A stretch of DNA of 64,000 nucleotides from JAKZVK01 sp965237575 (GTDB taxonomy: Bacteria; Acidobacteriota; Terriglobia; Bryobacterales; UBA6623), in assembly GCA_965237575.1 (NCBI GenBank), contig CBDEGI010000002.1:434001-498000 (forward strand). The letters are read 5' to 3'. A model generated the notes under the pieces. That model made no database searches and was not told where the DNA came from. It saw only the letters and a program-made list of their open reading frames with translations. The position numbers and the translations under genes are program-made. Position 1 is the first letter of the stretch. Each line of letters starts with the position of its first letter. This document shows positions 1-10,496 of the stretch, one piece after another.

Positions 1-1
1 C

Positions 2-337
2 GCGGTGACCTACTCGCGATCGAAAGACTTCCGGCTGATTCGCCCCCTTGTGTACGTTTCCGAAGAGATCACTTCCGGGTACGCGGAACAAAAGGGCATT
101 CCCCTCACGCCTTGCGTTTGCTCGTACAAGACGGGCACTGTGCGCGAGAACTTGCGATCGTTCCTCGACCAGATCAAACAGGACCATCCTCACGTGCTCG
201 AGAACATCACCTCGGCCATGAAGCGTCTCGACACGGCTCGCCTCCTCGACACGCGATTCCTTGACTTGGAGGGGGACGAATCCCCGGTCCCCGAACCCTC
301 CGACTTGCTGCCCGTACTCACCCAGGAAACCCTATAA
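2..337 (+). CDS. TtcA-like tRNA 2-thiolation ATPase, C-terminal part (cut by window edge)
   Basis: This is the C-terminal ~111 residues of a PP-loop ATPase resembling TtcA, which makes 2-thiocytidine at position 32 of tRNA in the cytoplasm. Visible are the RPLVYVSEE segment, a Pro-Cys-x-Cys element (PCVCSYKTG) where E. coli TtcA has PCxxC, and the closing pattern SAMKRLD...LLDTRFLDLE that matches the family tail. The PP-loop and the first cysteine motif lie left of the window. The frame is open to the edge, so the start is not seen; stop TAA is at 335-337. The shifted cysteine spacing means a related TtcA/TtuA-type enzyme is possible. Confidence 0.75.
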   Translation, partial: AVTYSRSKDFRLIRPLVYVSEEITSGYAEQKGIPLTPCVCSYKTGTVRENLRSFLDQIKQDHPHVLENITSAMKRLDTARLLDTRFLDLEGDESPVPEPSDLLPVLTQETL

Positions 338-441
338 GCTGGATGCTGTAGCCTTTCTGTACCATAGAGATTGATTCCCCGAAACGCCGCTTGTTCTTCC
401 AGGGCGGGCAGCGGGGCACGCGCTCCCCGTCTTCGTCCTTC

Positions 442-1593
442 ATGACCCCAGCCCAGAACTCCAGCGCCGCTCTCGCGCTCGGCAAGGCATTCGCCGTCAT
501 CTTTCTGCTTTTCATTTTCCTCGTAGGCGTGCGAGGTCTCGGCGACGGCTTCAAGCTGTTGGGCCATGACTTTATCGACGCGTTCTTCACCGCCACGGCA
601 AACCCCTTTATCGGGTTGATGGTCGGCATCCTGGCGACGACCTTGGCGCAAAGCTCGTCCGTGTCGACGTCGATGATCGTGGCTCTGGTCGCCGCGCCCG
701 AGAATCCCCTGCCGATCGCCAACGCCATTCCGATGGTCATGGGCGCGAACATCGGGACCACGGTTACGAACACGTTCGTGTCGCTGGCTCACATGGCGCG
801 GCGCGATGAGTTTCGGCGCGCCTTCTCGGTAGCGACCTGCCACGACTTCTTCAATTTCATGACGGTGGTGGTGCTGTTGCCGCTGGAACTGATGACCGGG
901 TACCTGCGCAGGATGGCGGAGGCCCTGGCCGGAATGGTCGGAAGCGTCGAAGGCGTCGAATACAGCAGCCCGTTCAAGGACGCGTTGAAGGCGGGGGTTA
1001 AACCCATCGCCGCTACCAGCGAGGCTCTTTTCGAAACGGGGCCCGCCCAAGGCACGCTGATCATCGCCGTCAGTGGCGTGCTCATTGTCGGTGCACTCTT
1101 CTTGTTGGTGTCGGTGATGCGCTCGGCCATGCAGGCCCGCGTTGAGGTGTTCATCAACCACTTCTTAGGCCGCAGCGTGATGTTGTCGATGCTGATCGGA
1201 GCGGTCGTTACGGTGATGGTGCAGTCCAGTTCGATTACGACGTCGCTGCTCGTCCCTCTGGCGGGCGCAGGCATTATCACCTTGCGGCAGGCTTTCCCCA
1301 TTACTCTCGGTGCTAATATTGGGACAACCGTCACGGCGTTGCTGGCCTCGATGGCGGCCGCCGGGGCCAACGCGCAGGCCGGCGTTGTCGTTGCGCTGGT
1401 TCATCTGCTGTTCAATCTCACCGGCACGGTGATGATCTACCCGGTGCGAGCGATCCGCGAGATCCCGCTGGCGGCCGCGCGGCGTTTCGCCGACATCGCG
1501 GTCCAATCTCGCCGTTGGGCGTTGGTCTACGTGGTGGTTACGTTCTACGGGCTGCCGGCCCTGTTTGCGTTTCTCAACCGCTTCTTGAACTAA
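442..1593 (+). CDS. Na+/phosphate cotransporter family protein (NptA/PNaS type)
   Basis: Inner-membrane sodium-coupled phosphate transporter family (Na_Pi_cotrans). The 383-residue protein holds the two inverted half-repeats of the family: LAQSSSVSTS near residue 69 with MGANIGTTVT near 100, and VQSSSITTS near 260 with LGANIGTTVT near 289. The QSSS motifs line the substrate and Na+ path. About 8-9 hydrophobic segments are visible. The frame is open to a TTG at 391, but ATG 442 starts right before the first hydrophobic helix and is preferred; no strong ribosome site is visible. The next gene, 14 bases downstream, is a PhoU-like protein. Many homologues carry this as a fused C-terminal domain, so here it is the split version of one unit. 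Confidence 0.9.
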   Translation: MTPAQNSSAALALGKAFAVIFLLFIFLVGVRGLGDGFKLLGHDFIDAFFTATANPFIGLMVGILATTLAQSSSVSTSMIVALVAAPENPLPIANAIPMVMGANIGTTVTNTFVSLAHMARRDEFRRAFSVATCHDFFNFMTVVVLLPLELMTGYLRRMAEALAGMVGSVEGVEYSSPFKDALKAGVKPIAATSEALFETGPAQGTLIIAVSGVLIVGALFLLVSVMRSAMQARVEVFINHFLGRSVMLSMLIGAVVTVMVQSSSITTSLLVPLAGAGIITLRQAFPITLGANIGTTVTALLASMAAAGANAQAGVVVALVHLLFNLTGTVMIYPVRAIREIPLAAARRFADIAVQSRRWALVYVVVTFYGLPALFAFLNRFLN

Positions 1594-1607
1594 GCCGGAG
1601 GCATTCT

Positions 1608-2312
1608 ATGCTTGACCAGTTATTGAGGATCTTCCGTCCGGGCAAACCTCTGGGCGAGATGGGCGAGAAATTCACCAGGATGCTGGGCCTGGCGAATCAG
1701 ATGACCCGGGCGGCGGGAGAGATCTACTTTCGCGAGGTCACGGCGCCGGAGGTGCGCAGCCGGTTGTACGAGTCCGACGTGGAAGTGAATTCGCTGGAGC
1801 GCTCGATCCGCAAGCACGTTGTCGCGCATCTGGCGACCCGCGGCAACACGACGGACGTCCCCTACTGCCTCCTGCTGATGAGCCTCGTCAAGGACGTCGA
1901 GCGCATCGGTGACTACGCCAAGAATCTAGGCGAAGTCGTCGACATCTACAGCGGGGATTTGCCCGACGATGACATCGTCGGCGAGCTGCGGGCGATTCGC
2001 CAGGGCGTCGAAGAGGCCTTCCAAGCGGCGTCGGAGGTCTTCGCGGACTCCGACCGCGAGCGAGCCTTGGCTTTCATCCGCCAAGGCAAGGACTACGCCC
2101 GACGCTCCGATGGCCTGCTCATCCGCATCGCCGGGCAGAACTACGAAGCGGGCAAGGTCGCCGCCCTCGTCCTGGGAGCCCGTTACTACAAACGCATCGG
2201 CGGGCACCTGCTCAACGTGCTCTCGAGCGTCGTGATGCCACTTCACAAGATCGACTACTACGACGAAGACGAGCTGAAAGTAAGAGCGGAAGACCCAGGG
2301 AATGGGACTTAG
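1608..2312 (+). CDS. PhoU-domain protein partner of the Na/Pi transporter
   Basis: A 234-residue, mostly alpha-helical cytoplasmic protein with one PhoU-like domain. The best signature is SLVKDVERIGDYAKNLGE (about residues 87-104), the E/DxxxD metal-binding helix typical of PhoU. The start ATG 1608 has a good ribosome site (CCGGAGG, 1596-1602) and lies 14 bases after the transporter stop, so the two are almost surely one operon. By analogy with fused NptA-PhoU proteins it probably tunes phosphate uptake. An upstream in-frame extension to 1515 overlaps the transporter and is rejected. The acidic C-terminus (YYDEDELKVRAED) is unremarkable. Confidence 0.85.
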   Translation: MLDQLLRIFRPGKPLGEMGEKFTRMLGLANQMTRAAGEIYFREVTAPEVRSRLYESDVEVNSLERSIRKHVVAHLATRGNTTDVPYCLLLMSLVKDVERIGDYAKNLGEVVDIYSGDLPDDDIVGELRAIRQGVEEAFQAASEVFADSDRERALAFIRQGKDYARRSDGLLIRIAGQNYEAGKVAALVLGARYYKRIGGHLLNVLSSVVMPLHKIDYYDEDELKVRAEDPGNGT

Positions 2313-2319
2313 CAGCCCG

Positions 2320-2664
2320 TGACAGAAGAACGATGCCTCACTCCGGGGACTGTCCAAAAGCGCCGGGATAAACCGGCGGGGAGTAGGGGATGAGAGAGCC
2401 TCACAGTGAAGGAGTAGCGAACCACGCTGACCTCGCGTCGTGCGCCGGCGGCGGCGACGCTGCGGGTGAAGCGTTGACAGAGGCACTGGCGGGCTGGCTA
2501 TCGAGCCGCGAAATCCTGAGTTCCGGGCGCCGACCCTGGAAACTCCCCGCACGAGAACCGGAAGACCTCAGCGATGCCCGTCGCGAAGGACAGACCGGCG
2601 GGGGAAGGCGCAAGCGGTACGCCCCGCATGTACGTCGGTGAGGAGTCGGAGCGCGAGATACTGC
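2320..2664 (+). mobile_element. Group II intron relic (5' RNA domain only)
   Basis: The stretch has the hallmark 5' sequence of bacterial group II introns: GACTGTCCAAAAGCG followed by CCGGGATAAACCGG (about 2347-2376), then GAGAGCCTCACAGTGAAGG (2393-2411), GTAGCGAACCAC (2413-2424), GAGCCGCGAAATCC and ACGAGAACCGGAAGA. Read as protein it gives the MREPHSEGVANH pseudo-peptide often mis-annotated at such introns. The sequence reaches the region just before the usual reverse-transcriptase ORF and then stops dead at the stop codon of the neighbouring cytochrome gene. The RT gene and domains V-VI are missing, so the element is inactive. The left boundary is approximate. Recognition is from memory of the family, not from a search. 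Confidence 0.7.
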
Positions 2665-3705
2665 CTATAGGCTCTTCAAAAACTCCACGAGATCCCAGCG
2701 GTCCTTGTCTGTCATTTCCCGTGTGCCGTACTCGTGGCCGGCATTGCTGTTACTCGGCTTCGTTGTGTCGAACAGGAATCCGTCGTACTCGTTCTCCCCG
2801 TGCTTGAAGCCGACTTTCGTCGCATCCAGTTCGCGCGAACCCACCATGAATTTCTGCGGACGGTACTGCGTCTCGGGCGGATCGGGCGGATCATTCTCCT
2901 TCGGGCTAGCAGGCAGCAGCAGGTCATACAGTGTCGGCACAGACCCGTTATGCAAATACGGCGCGGTCGCCCAGATTCCGTTCAACGACCGTCCCTTATA
3001 CGCTCGCAGCGATTCAAACGGCGCCGCGGTCGTATCCGGCTTATAGCTGCCCGCCTTCACCGACGGCTTGATCGGGTTGCTGAGGAATCCGTTAATCAGG
3101 CCAACCGCCCAATCCGCACCTCGCGTAAAGAACCACTTATCAGGGTCCGGGGTCGCGACAACGCTTGCCGTCGCTTTGGTCAATATTGCCGCCACCGGAG
3201 CCCGCGTATCGAGCAATACGCTTCCCACCTCCGTGCTCACATACTGATTCCGCAAAATCCCGCTGAAGCCCGCGTAATCGACGCTGTTCGTCGCCGTCGT
3301 GGGGTCGCTCCCCGCCTCCTTTAGGTTGTCCATCCGCGCCACAATCCGTCGGCTTTCGCTCGTGCGGTCAATCTCGGCATGGCACGCCGCGCAGTACTTA
3401 TCAAATAGGCGCGCCCCGCGCTTCCTGCCCGCGTCATCAATCTCCGGCAGGCCCGCCTTTTTCACCGCATCCGCCCAGGTTGGTGACTCGAGGCTCCACA
3501 ACCGGTCCTCGATCTGCCGCAGGTTATGTACGTTCACCGACGATTGGAAGCTGATATGCTTCGGCCCGAACCCTTGCCCGCTTAGCACCGACGCCACCGT
3601 GAAGCCGTCCTTCTGCTCCCAATCGAGCGTGCCGAATACGCCAATCACTTCACCCGCATTCCGTCCGATCGGCCCCACCCCGGCATTCGCTCCAATCCCG
3701 TTCCA

Positions 3706-4106
3706 TTGCACATAGTCGTGCTGCGGAATGTCCCAGAGAAACGGATAACTCACCGGGGCATTCGGTGAGTTGAACGTTTCTCGAGCAGGGTGGCGACGGG
3801 CAGCAAGCCGCCGTAGGGAGTCAGATTCTTGCCGCGGAGTCACGGCTGGGCCTTGTTGGACGGGCCTTTGGGAGCTATGCTGTTTTCGTCTGGTAACCAT
3901 GTGGGTGACCTCCTTGGGGTTGGCTGGCGAAGCTGGGATCTTTGCCAGCCTACCTTTTTACCCCATGTTTTAGGGGATCCCCAATGGTCCCTTGCGGCTC
4001 AGCCCTCCTCAGGTCCACGCCGCAGTGCATAATTCAGGTTGCACATAGTCGTGCTGCGGAATGTCCCAGAGAAACGGATAACTCACCGGGGCATTCGGTG
4101 AGTTGA
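3706..4106. repeat. 68-bp direct repeat flanking the IS fragment
   Basis: Positions 3706-3773 and 4039-4106 are identical over 68 bases (beginning TTGCACATAGTCGTGCTGCG). Both are copies of the coding sequence of the interrupted cytochrome. This is far longer than a transposition target duplication. The right copy is followed by an extra GTTGA that breaks the frame. Either a duplication accompanied the insertion, or the assembler joined two IS-bearing reads wrongly. Confidence 0.9.
3774..4038 (-). mobile_element. Insertion-sequence fragment (transposase 5' end)
   Basis: The insert in the RoxA-like gene holds, on the minus strand, an AAGGAGG ribosome site (about 3909-3915), ATG at 3902-3900 starting MVTRRKQHSS, and after a one-base frame change the peptide KNLTPYGGLLPVATLLEK, which resembles the N-terminus of DDE transposases of the IS1380/IS4 kind. 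The rest of the transposase is absent. The family assignment is a guess from this short peptide. Confidence 0.45.
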
Positions 4107-5249
4107 GTTGAACAACTGATCACGAAGCAGGCGTCGCTCCTCCACTGACAAAAGCGAGACCAACCGCTCCATGAGATGGTCCCGGTCCTCGCTCGTCAGC
4201 GCGGGCTGCAATGTTTTCAGCAGCTTCTCCGTCTCTGCCGGCGGCAGAGCGCCGATTAAGACGGCTTGTAAGGCCTCTGGATTCAGCACATGCTCGAGCA
4301 CACGGTTATAAATTCGCCCAAACGCATCCAGCCTCGCGTACCCATACGGCACAGGCGTATCTTTAACCCGGCTCTCGTTGAAGAAGTTATACGCCTCCAC
4401 CCGCAGAAGGTAGGTTTTCCGATCCGCCTCCACCTCCGCGGCGCTTCCATAGTTGCCGGCCTCGAGCACTGCCGTCACGAAGCGCTGCCGTTTGGCCTCA
4501 TCCGTCGACATCGCCGACAGCGAAGCCCCAAGGGCAAGCATGAATCCGTCCATATCGGCCGCAGCCGGGCCGCCGTCAATACGGATTCCCACGCCGTTGT
4601 AGTTCACTTGCGAGCAGTGACACGCCGCGCATGTGTAGCCCATGTACTTCTTTCCGCGATAGGTGTCCGCCACCATCCCCACCGGCAAGGCATCCGGATT
4701 GCTCCTCGTCCGCTTTTGCGGCAGATAGCGGAACCGGTTCATGTTCTCCGGAGAGCGGAAGAGTTCCTGCGAGCTCTCCTGCTCGAGAGCAATAAAGAAG
4801 TCATACGGCAGGAGGTCCGAACCCTGCGTGATGTTGTAGAACCACAGGCTGTCGTCTTCCTCCCAGCCCTGATCCAGATAAACCACTCGCGAGAAGGAAT
4901 CTCCAAACAGGTCCGCCGAGACCGTCGTCGCGCCGCGATCCGCGTCGTGATCCACCAGGTTGTAGTAAACGGTGTCGAACCAGGTTGTTGAACGGAATAA
5001 CAACAGAAACAGGATCAACCAGGCCGCTACCCAAGCGCCTCTCCTCAGCTTCGGCCTGATCTTATACCGCAAATAGTCGACAGCCTTGCGCATCATGGAT
5101 TCCTCACTTTTCCAGCGCGTTCCTCTCAGCGGCACGCAACTCCTGTAGGACGACCGGCTGCATTGTACCGCATTCGGGTCAGATGAAAAGGCCAAACCGT
5201 GAGTCGTGAACGGTGATTCGCGAACCGTCATTCGAACCCGGAGGAAATG

Positions 5250-5336
5250 AACCACGAATGAACGCAGGTTCATACAGATGAAGGGCCAAACCAGGAAGCC
5301 TGCAAAACCTGTCTTGATCTGCGTTCATCGGTGGTT
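5250..5336. repeat. Inverted repeat element in the 5097-5474 gap
   Basis: The 378-base gap between divergent genes holds no credible ORF. It contains an imperfect 17-base inverted repeat: AACCACGAATGAACGCA (5250-5266) and TGCGTTCATCGGTGGTT (5320-5336), one mismatch. Just left is a run of ATTCG/TGAAC words (5203-5235) that resembles the ATTCGTG repeat near 48080. This looks like a dispersed intergenic repeat; no function can be assigned. Confidence 0.6.
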
Positions 5337-5474
5337 CCCGCCCCTTTGGACTTCCCACCAACCAACGCCCTATGCTAAGGGCTTGCTGGATTCGGCGTTT
5401 TGCATCGGGTTGCCTCTCCACCCCTCGCCTACGATGCCCAACGCAGGTGGTGTTGATTGAAAGGCCGGCGGCAT

Positions 5475-6577
5475 ATGGCCTTTGTGGCGGCCGGCTTGAT
5501 TCTCGGTGCCGCCCTCGCCTACTCGCTCTACACCAACCCTGAATGGAAGACCTTCAGCGTCAGCCGGTTCTGGGCCAACTTTCGTGAGGCCGACTGGGTT
5601 TGGCTGGGCCTTGCCGCCGGCGCCATCTACGGCAGCTATGCGGTGCGTGCCCTTCGGCCGCCGGCGCCATCTACGGCAGCTATGCGGTGCGTGCCCTTCG
5701 TTGGAAAATCTTTCTCGATCCGATCAAGCCCGATGCGAGCTTCGGTAATCTGCTTTCGGCGACGGTGGTAGGCTTCGGCGCGATGGGTATTCTGGGGCGT
5801 CCCGCGGAGATCGTCCGGCCCTACCTAATCGCACGCAAGGAGCAGACGCCCATCTCCAGCCAACTGGCCATCTGGGTGATCGAGCGTTCTTTCGATATGT
5901 TGATTCTGCTAGCCGGACTGGTCTTGGCCCTGGGACAGATGCCCATTGTGCCCGGCGGCTCGGCCGAGGGGTGGGCTCCGGGGTTACCGGGCTGGTGGAA
6001 CCCACTCACCCGCGTGGTTGGGCTAACGATCGTCGGGCTGTTGGTTCTGCTGATCGTGTTGCGCGGCTACTACGACGAGTTGTCCGCCCGGCTGGTGGTG
6101 GGGTTGCGCGTGCGGTTGCATCCCCGCGCCGGAGGCCACTGGGCCGAACGCCTGGGCCGTCTGGCCGACAAGCTCGCCCTCTTCGGCGAAGGGCTGCACA
6201 GCCTGCGCAAAGGCCGCAGCCTGGCGTTGACCGTGCTCCTCAGCATCGCCAACTGGACATTGATTGCCTTCTGCTTCCACGCGGTGCTGGTCGCCTGCGT
6301 ACCCCAATTCGACCTCGGTGTCATCGAGGGGATCGTCTTCATGGGACTCGTCATGGTCGGCTCGATGTTCCAGCTACCGGGCATCGGCGGAGGCGTGCAG
6401 GTGGCCGCCGTGCTGGTGCTGACCGAGCTTTTCGGCGTTCCCGTCGAGGCCGCGTCGAGCACCGCCGTCTTGATCTGGTTCTTGAGCTTTATCGCCGTGG
6501 TGCTCCCCGCCGCGGTGATCATGGCGCGGGAGGGCATTCGATGGACCGGCCTTCGTGAGCTAGAATCAAAGCCTTAA
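5475..6577 (+). pseudogene. UPF0104/LPG-synthase-type flippase-like membrane protein, frameshifted by tandem duplication
   Basis: Polytopic membrane protein of the lysylphosphatidylglycerol-synthase transmembrane (UPF0104) family, with hydrophobic helices and the family segments TVVGFGAMGILGRPAEIVRPYL and MGLVMVGSMFQLPGIGGG. The N-terminal part (ATG 5475, MAFVAAGLILG) reads to YGSYAVRALR, then an exact second copy of 44 bases shifts the frame. Removing one copy restores a single ~350-residue protein continuing RALRWKIFLDPIK. As written, the first frame terminates at 5771. Members move or protect lipids and isoprenoids; the cargo is unknown. The gene may still make a product from an internal start, but loss of function is likelier unless the duplication is an assembly error. 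Confidence 0.8.
5613..5700 (+). repeat. 44-bp exact tandem duplication
   Basis: Unit 5613-5656 (starting GCCGCCGGCGCCATCTACGG) is repeated exactly at 5657-5700. Since 44 is not a multiple of three it breaks the reading frame of the surrounding membrane protein. Exact identity suggests a recent event or an assembly artefact. Confidence 0.95.
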
Positions 6578-6657
6578 GGTCCGGTTGGCCCCTGGCCTGC
6601 AACTCTGGGCCGGGGACCGCCGCGCGCCACACAGGAACACAGAGGAAACCAGATCCG

Positions 6658-7122
6658 ATGCTCTGCCCGTTCTGCGGTCAACTGGGCGATAAGGTGGTCG
6701 ATTCCCGCGAAAGCAAAGAGGGAGCGGCTATCCGCCGCCGCCGTGAATGCCTGTCTTGCAGCCGCCGCTTCACCACCTACGAGAGGATTGACGAGATCCC
6801 CTACATGGTGGTCAAGAAGGACGGCCGCCGCGAGAAGTTCGACCGCCAGAAAGTCTTGAACGGCCTGCTGCATGCCTGCGAGAAGCGTCCCGTGAGCATG
6901 GCCAGTCTCGAGGATCTGGTTAACGAGGCCGAACAGATGGTCATTGGGGCGTCGGAGGGCGAGTGCTCCACCACCACGGTCGGCGAGCGCCTCATGGACC
7001 GTCTAAAGCAACTCGACAAGGTGGCCTATGTTCGTTTTGCTTCGGTCTATCGGGACTTCCAGGATGAGGAGGAGTTCCTCAAGGAGCTGACCACCCTGAT
7101 GAGGCAGAAGAAGCTGAATTAG
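6658..7122 (+). CDS. nrdR: Transcriptional repressor NrdR
   Basis: NrdR is the nucleotide-sensing repressor of ribonucleotide reductase operons; it binds NrdR boxes when loaded with dATP/ATP. The 154-residue protein has the zinc ribbon CPFC (Cys3, Cys6) and CLSC (Cys31, Cys34), the signature DSRESKEGAAIRRRRECL, and an ATP-cone domain from about residue 49 to 139 (VVKKDGRREKFDRQKV). Length equals the family norm. ATG 6658 follows an Ala/Gly-rich GAGGAAACC stretch about 10-18 bases upstream. It stands alone 80 bases after the flippase-like gene; no nrd genes lie in the window. Confidence 0.97.
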   Translation: MLCPFCGQLGDKVVDSRESKEGAAIRRRRECLSCSRRFTTYERIDEIPYMVVKKDGRREKFDRQKVLNGLLHACEKRPVSMASLEDLVNEAEQMVIGASEGECSTTTVGERLMDRLKQLDKVAYVRFASVYRDFQDEEEFLKELTTLMRQKKLN

Positions 7123-7572
7123 CTCGACTTAGGCTTCTCTCAGCCGGTCGCCGCCGGGCCTCCTCCCGATACCGTCAAGTGACCGATGGGGTTCAAGCCA
7201 GCCACCTGAGCTGGAGGGTACTACTGCCATAGTATTGAGTGCACTAATACTCCATACGATATTTCCTATTGCAAATAACCCCTGTTTGGCCGATACTGAT
7301 CAAGAGGCTTACCCGTGTGCCCGAGGCTTGTACGCGTGTGCAGTTTCTGTGTGGGTTTGGGAGAACGGCGGAGGGGGATCCGACCTGGAAGGAATCCTCA
7401 CGCACCGCAAGTGTTCGGTAGAGCAGGCAGCCGTAAAATCTCTTTCGGGTGACGTGGTAACCCGCACGCGCGCGAGTATCGTAGACACCTCAGTTTTGAA
7501 TCTTTTCGACACAGCCTGGATGCCATGCGCGAGTCCGCATCCCTGTGGAAAACTGTACCCCGCCGAGTCGAT
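7123..7572. other. Leader region upstream of rpoD, no gene seen
   Basis: A 450-base gap before the sigma factor. An AT-richer patch at 7205-7300 contains a weak promoter-like pair, TTGAGT (7235-7240) and GATATT (7258-7263), spaced 17 bases. An ORF from 7235 has no family look and is not accepted. The gap probably holds the rpoD promoter(s). Confidence 0.35.
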
Positions 7573-9138
<1,566 letters not shown>

Positions 9139-9178
9139 CGCGATCGCGGCCGTCATCGCCGTCCCGGAGCGGCTCCCC

Positions 9179-9952
9179 TTGCTGTCTTCCCTCTCCGTCA
9201 TCGTCCCGGCCTACAACGAAGAGTCTCGTCTGCCCGCCACGCTCAGTAACGTGGTGGCCTATCTGCAAAGAACACCCGATCGTCCCGCGGAGATCCTTGT
9301 CATCGACGACGGCTCCACCGACGGCACGTTCCGCGTCGCGCAACAGCAAGCGAACGCCCTAAAGGACGAACGCCTATCGATGACCGTCCTCTCGAACCCA
9401 GGCAACCGCGGCAAAGGCTACAGCGTGCGGCACGGGGTTGAGAAAGCGCGCTGGGAATGGATCCTCTTCACCGACGCCGATCTGTCCGCCCCAATCGAGG
9501 AATGCGACAAACTAGTCGCGGCCGTCTCGGCTGGCCGGGGCGTCTCGGCCGGCGGCGGCTCGGCTGGGCCCTATGACATCGCCATCGGGTCCCGCGCGCT
9601 CGATCGCTCCCTGATCGGTATCCATCAGAACGCTTTTCGCGAAACGATGGGGCGCATGTTCAACCACGTCGTGCGCTTAGTTGCCGGACTGCCCTATCGG
9701 GACACGCAATGCGGCTTCAAGTTATTCACGAGCAAGGCCGCGCGCGCGATCTTCCAGCGCCAGAGGCTCGACCGCTTCGGGTTCGACGTCGAGATCCTCT
9801 TCTTGGCCAGGAAGCTGGGCTTCGAGGCGATCGAGGTGCCCGTCCGTTGGAACCACACCGAAGGTACCAAGGTGAGCATGCTTTCCGGTGCCGACGCCTT
9901 TGTCGACATCGCGCGCGTCCGCTGGAACGACTGGACCGGCAAGTATCGCTAA
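9179..9952 (+). CDS. Family 2 glycosyltransferase, dolichyl-phosphate glucose/mannose synthase type
   Basis: GT-A fold enzyme of 257 residues that probably transfers a sugar from a nucleotide donor to a polyprenyl phosphate at the inner membrane. It starts SLSVIVPAYNEESRL, has the IDDGSTDGT donor site, the DADLSAP metal motif, and the ALG5/DPG-synthase signature FNHVVRLVAGLPYRDTQCGF. No in-frame ATG or GTG lies between the rpoD stop and the conserved N-terminus; TTG 9179 is taken because GGAG (9166-9169) sits about 9 bases upstream. The neighbouring genes give no pathway clue. Confidence 0.85.
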   Translation: MLSSLSVIVPAYNEESRLPATLSNVVAYLQRTPDRPAEILVIDDGSTDGTFRVAQQQANALKDERLSMTVLSNPGNRGKGYSVRHGVEKARWEWILFTDADLSAPIEECDKLVAAVSAGRGVSAGGGSAGPYDIAIGSRALDRSLIGIHQNAFRETMGRMFNHVVRLVAGLPYRDTQCGFKLFTSKAARAIFQRQRLDRFGFDVEILFLARKLGFEAIEVPVRWNHTEGTKVSMLSGADAFVDIARVRWNDWTGKYR

Positions 9953-10192
9953 GGAAGAAGGTAGACTCCGTCGCCGTTGGCTTCGTGGTCGCCAAAGTTG
10001 GCCACGTCGACGCCCATCAGCTTGAGTTTCGTGGATAGGTCGCTGCCGGTGAAGCTTTTACAGGCGCGGCTCTTCGCAAAAGGTGACGATCGTGTACTCG
10101 CGACGCTGGTCGAGCTCGACCTGCTTTTCGCAGAAGCGGTGACCGACCATCCCGTTGCCGATCACTACGGCTGTTTTTTGACTTCCCGCCAT
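9950..10192 (-). pseudogene. Relic of nitrite reductase large subunit (nirB), internally deleted
   Basis: From ATG 10192 the minus strand reads KTAVVIGNGMVGHRFCEK then REYTIVTFCEEPRL and stops at 10058. That is the FAD-binding N-terminus of NirB/assimilatory NADH nitrite reductase, about 44 residues. Immediately after, in another frame, it reads FTGSDLSTKLKLMGVDVANF, which is the mid-protein NirB motif that normally lies some 300 residues later, and then GDHEANGDGVYLLP. So the sequence between, and everything after, has been lost. The relic abuts the stop of the glycosyltransferase gene. Assignment rests on remembered NirB motifs. Confidence 0.7.
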
Positions 10193-10496
10193 CGAAAACA
10201 CCTCGCGACCTGATAAACCTCCGGCGCTGACGCCTCACGGCGTCCATGACAGATGGGTAGCCGACCGATGGCTCATCAATAACACACGTGTTTCAATGAG
10301 GGTCGACGCCCCTGTCTCTTGGGTACGCCGTTGCGACTCCCGCCGCCTCAAGCCACTGTATCTGTTTTTTTGAGCTAAATTTAGTTAACGGCTTTTGTTC
10401 CCTCCTGCCGGTGTGCGCATCGTACGCCAGCGGCTCTGGCCCCTCCCGATCAGGTTGACTGCGGCTCGCGGGCGCGGGTGTTGGTGGAGTGCCACG
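10193..10496. other. Intergenic stretch, no gene seen
   Basis: About 300 bases between the nirB relic and the end of the PKS operon. There is an AT-rich patch (TTTTTTTGAGCTAAATTTAG, about 10365-10384). No credible ORF, RNA or repeat was recognised. Confidence 0.4.

Larger units (their letters stand above)
2665..5096 (-). pseudogene. RoxA/MauG-like dihaem cytochrome c, interrupted by IS fragment
   Basis: Two minus-strand pieces make one ~700-residue protein. Piece 1 (5096 to about 4110) has an N-terminal membrane helix (VAAWLILFLLLF) and the first haem site CAACHCSQ. Piece 2 (about 3775 to 2665) has the second haem site CAACHAEI and the tail GIWATAPYLHNGSVPTLYDL typical of RoxA-type rubber oxygenases and related dihaem peroxidase-like proteins. 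If the 265-base insert and one copy of the 68-base repeat plus a 5-base duplication are removed, the reading frame joins cleanly as RDQLFNSPNAPVSYPFLWD. As it stands, piece 1 ends out of frame at MPR-stop. Start ATG 5096 has GAGGA upstream. Length matches RoxA (about 680). The natural substrate cannot be told. Confidence 0.8.

Noticed and set aside
190..1161. 323-codon minus-strand ORF opposite the Na/Pi transporter
   Set aside because: Arg/His-rich composition and full overlap with a well-supported gene; a high-GC shadow frame.
7180..7215. GGTTCAAGCC word that might be a tRNA T-loop
   Set aside because: No acceptor or anticodon stem could be built around it.
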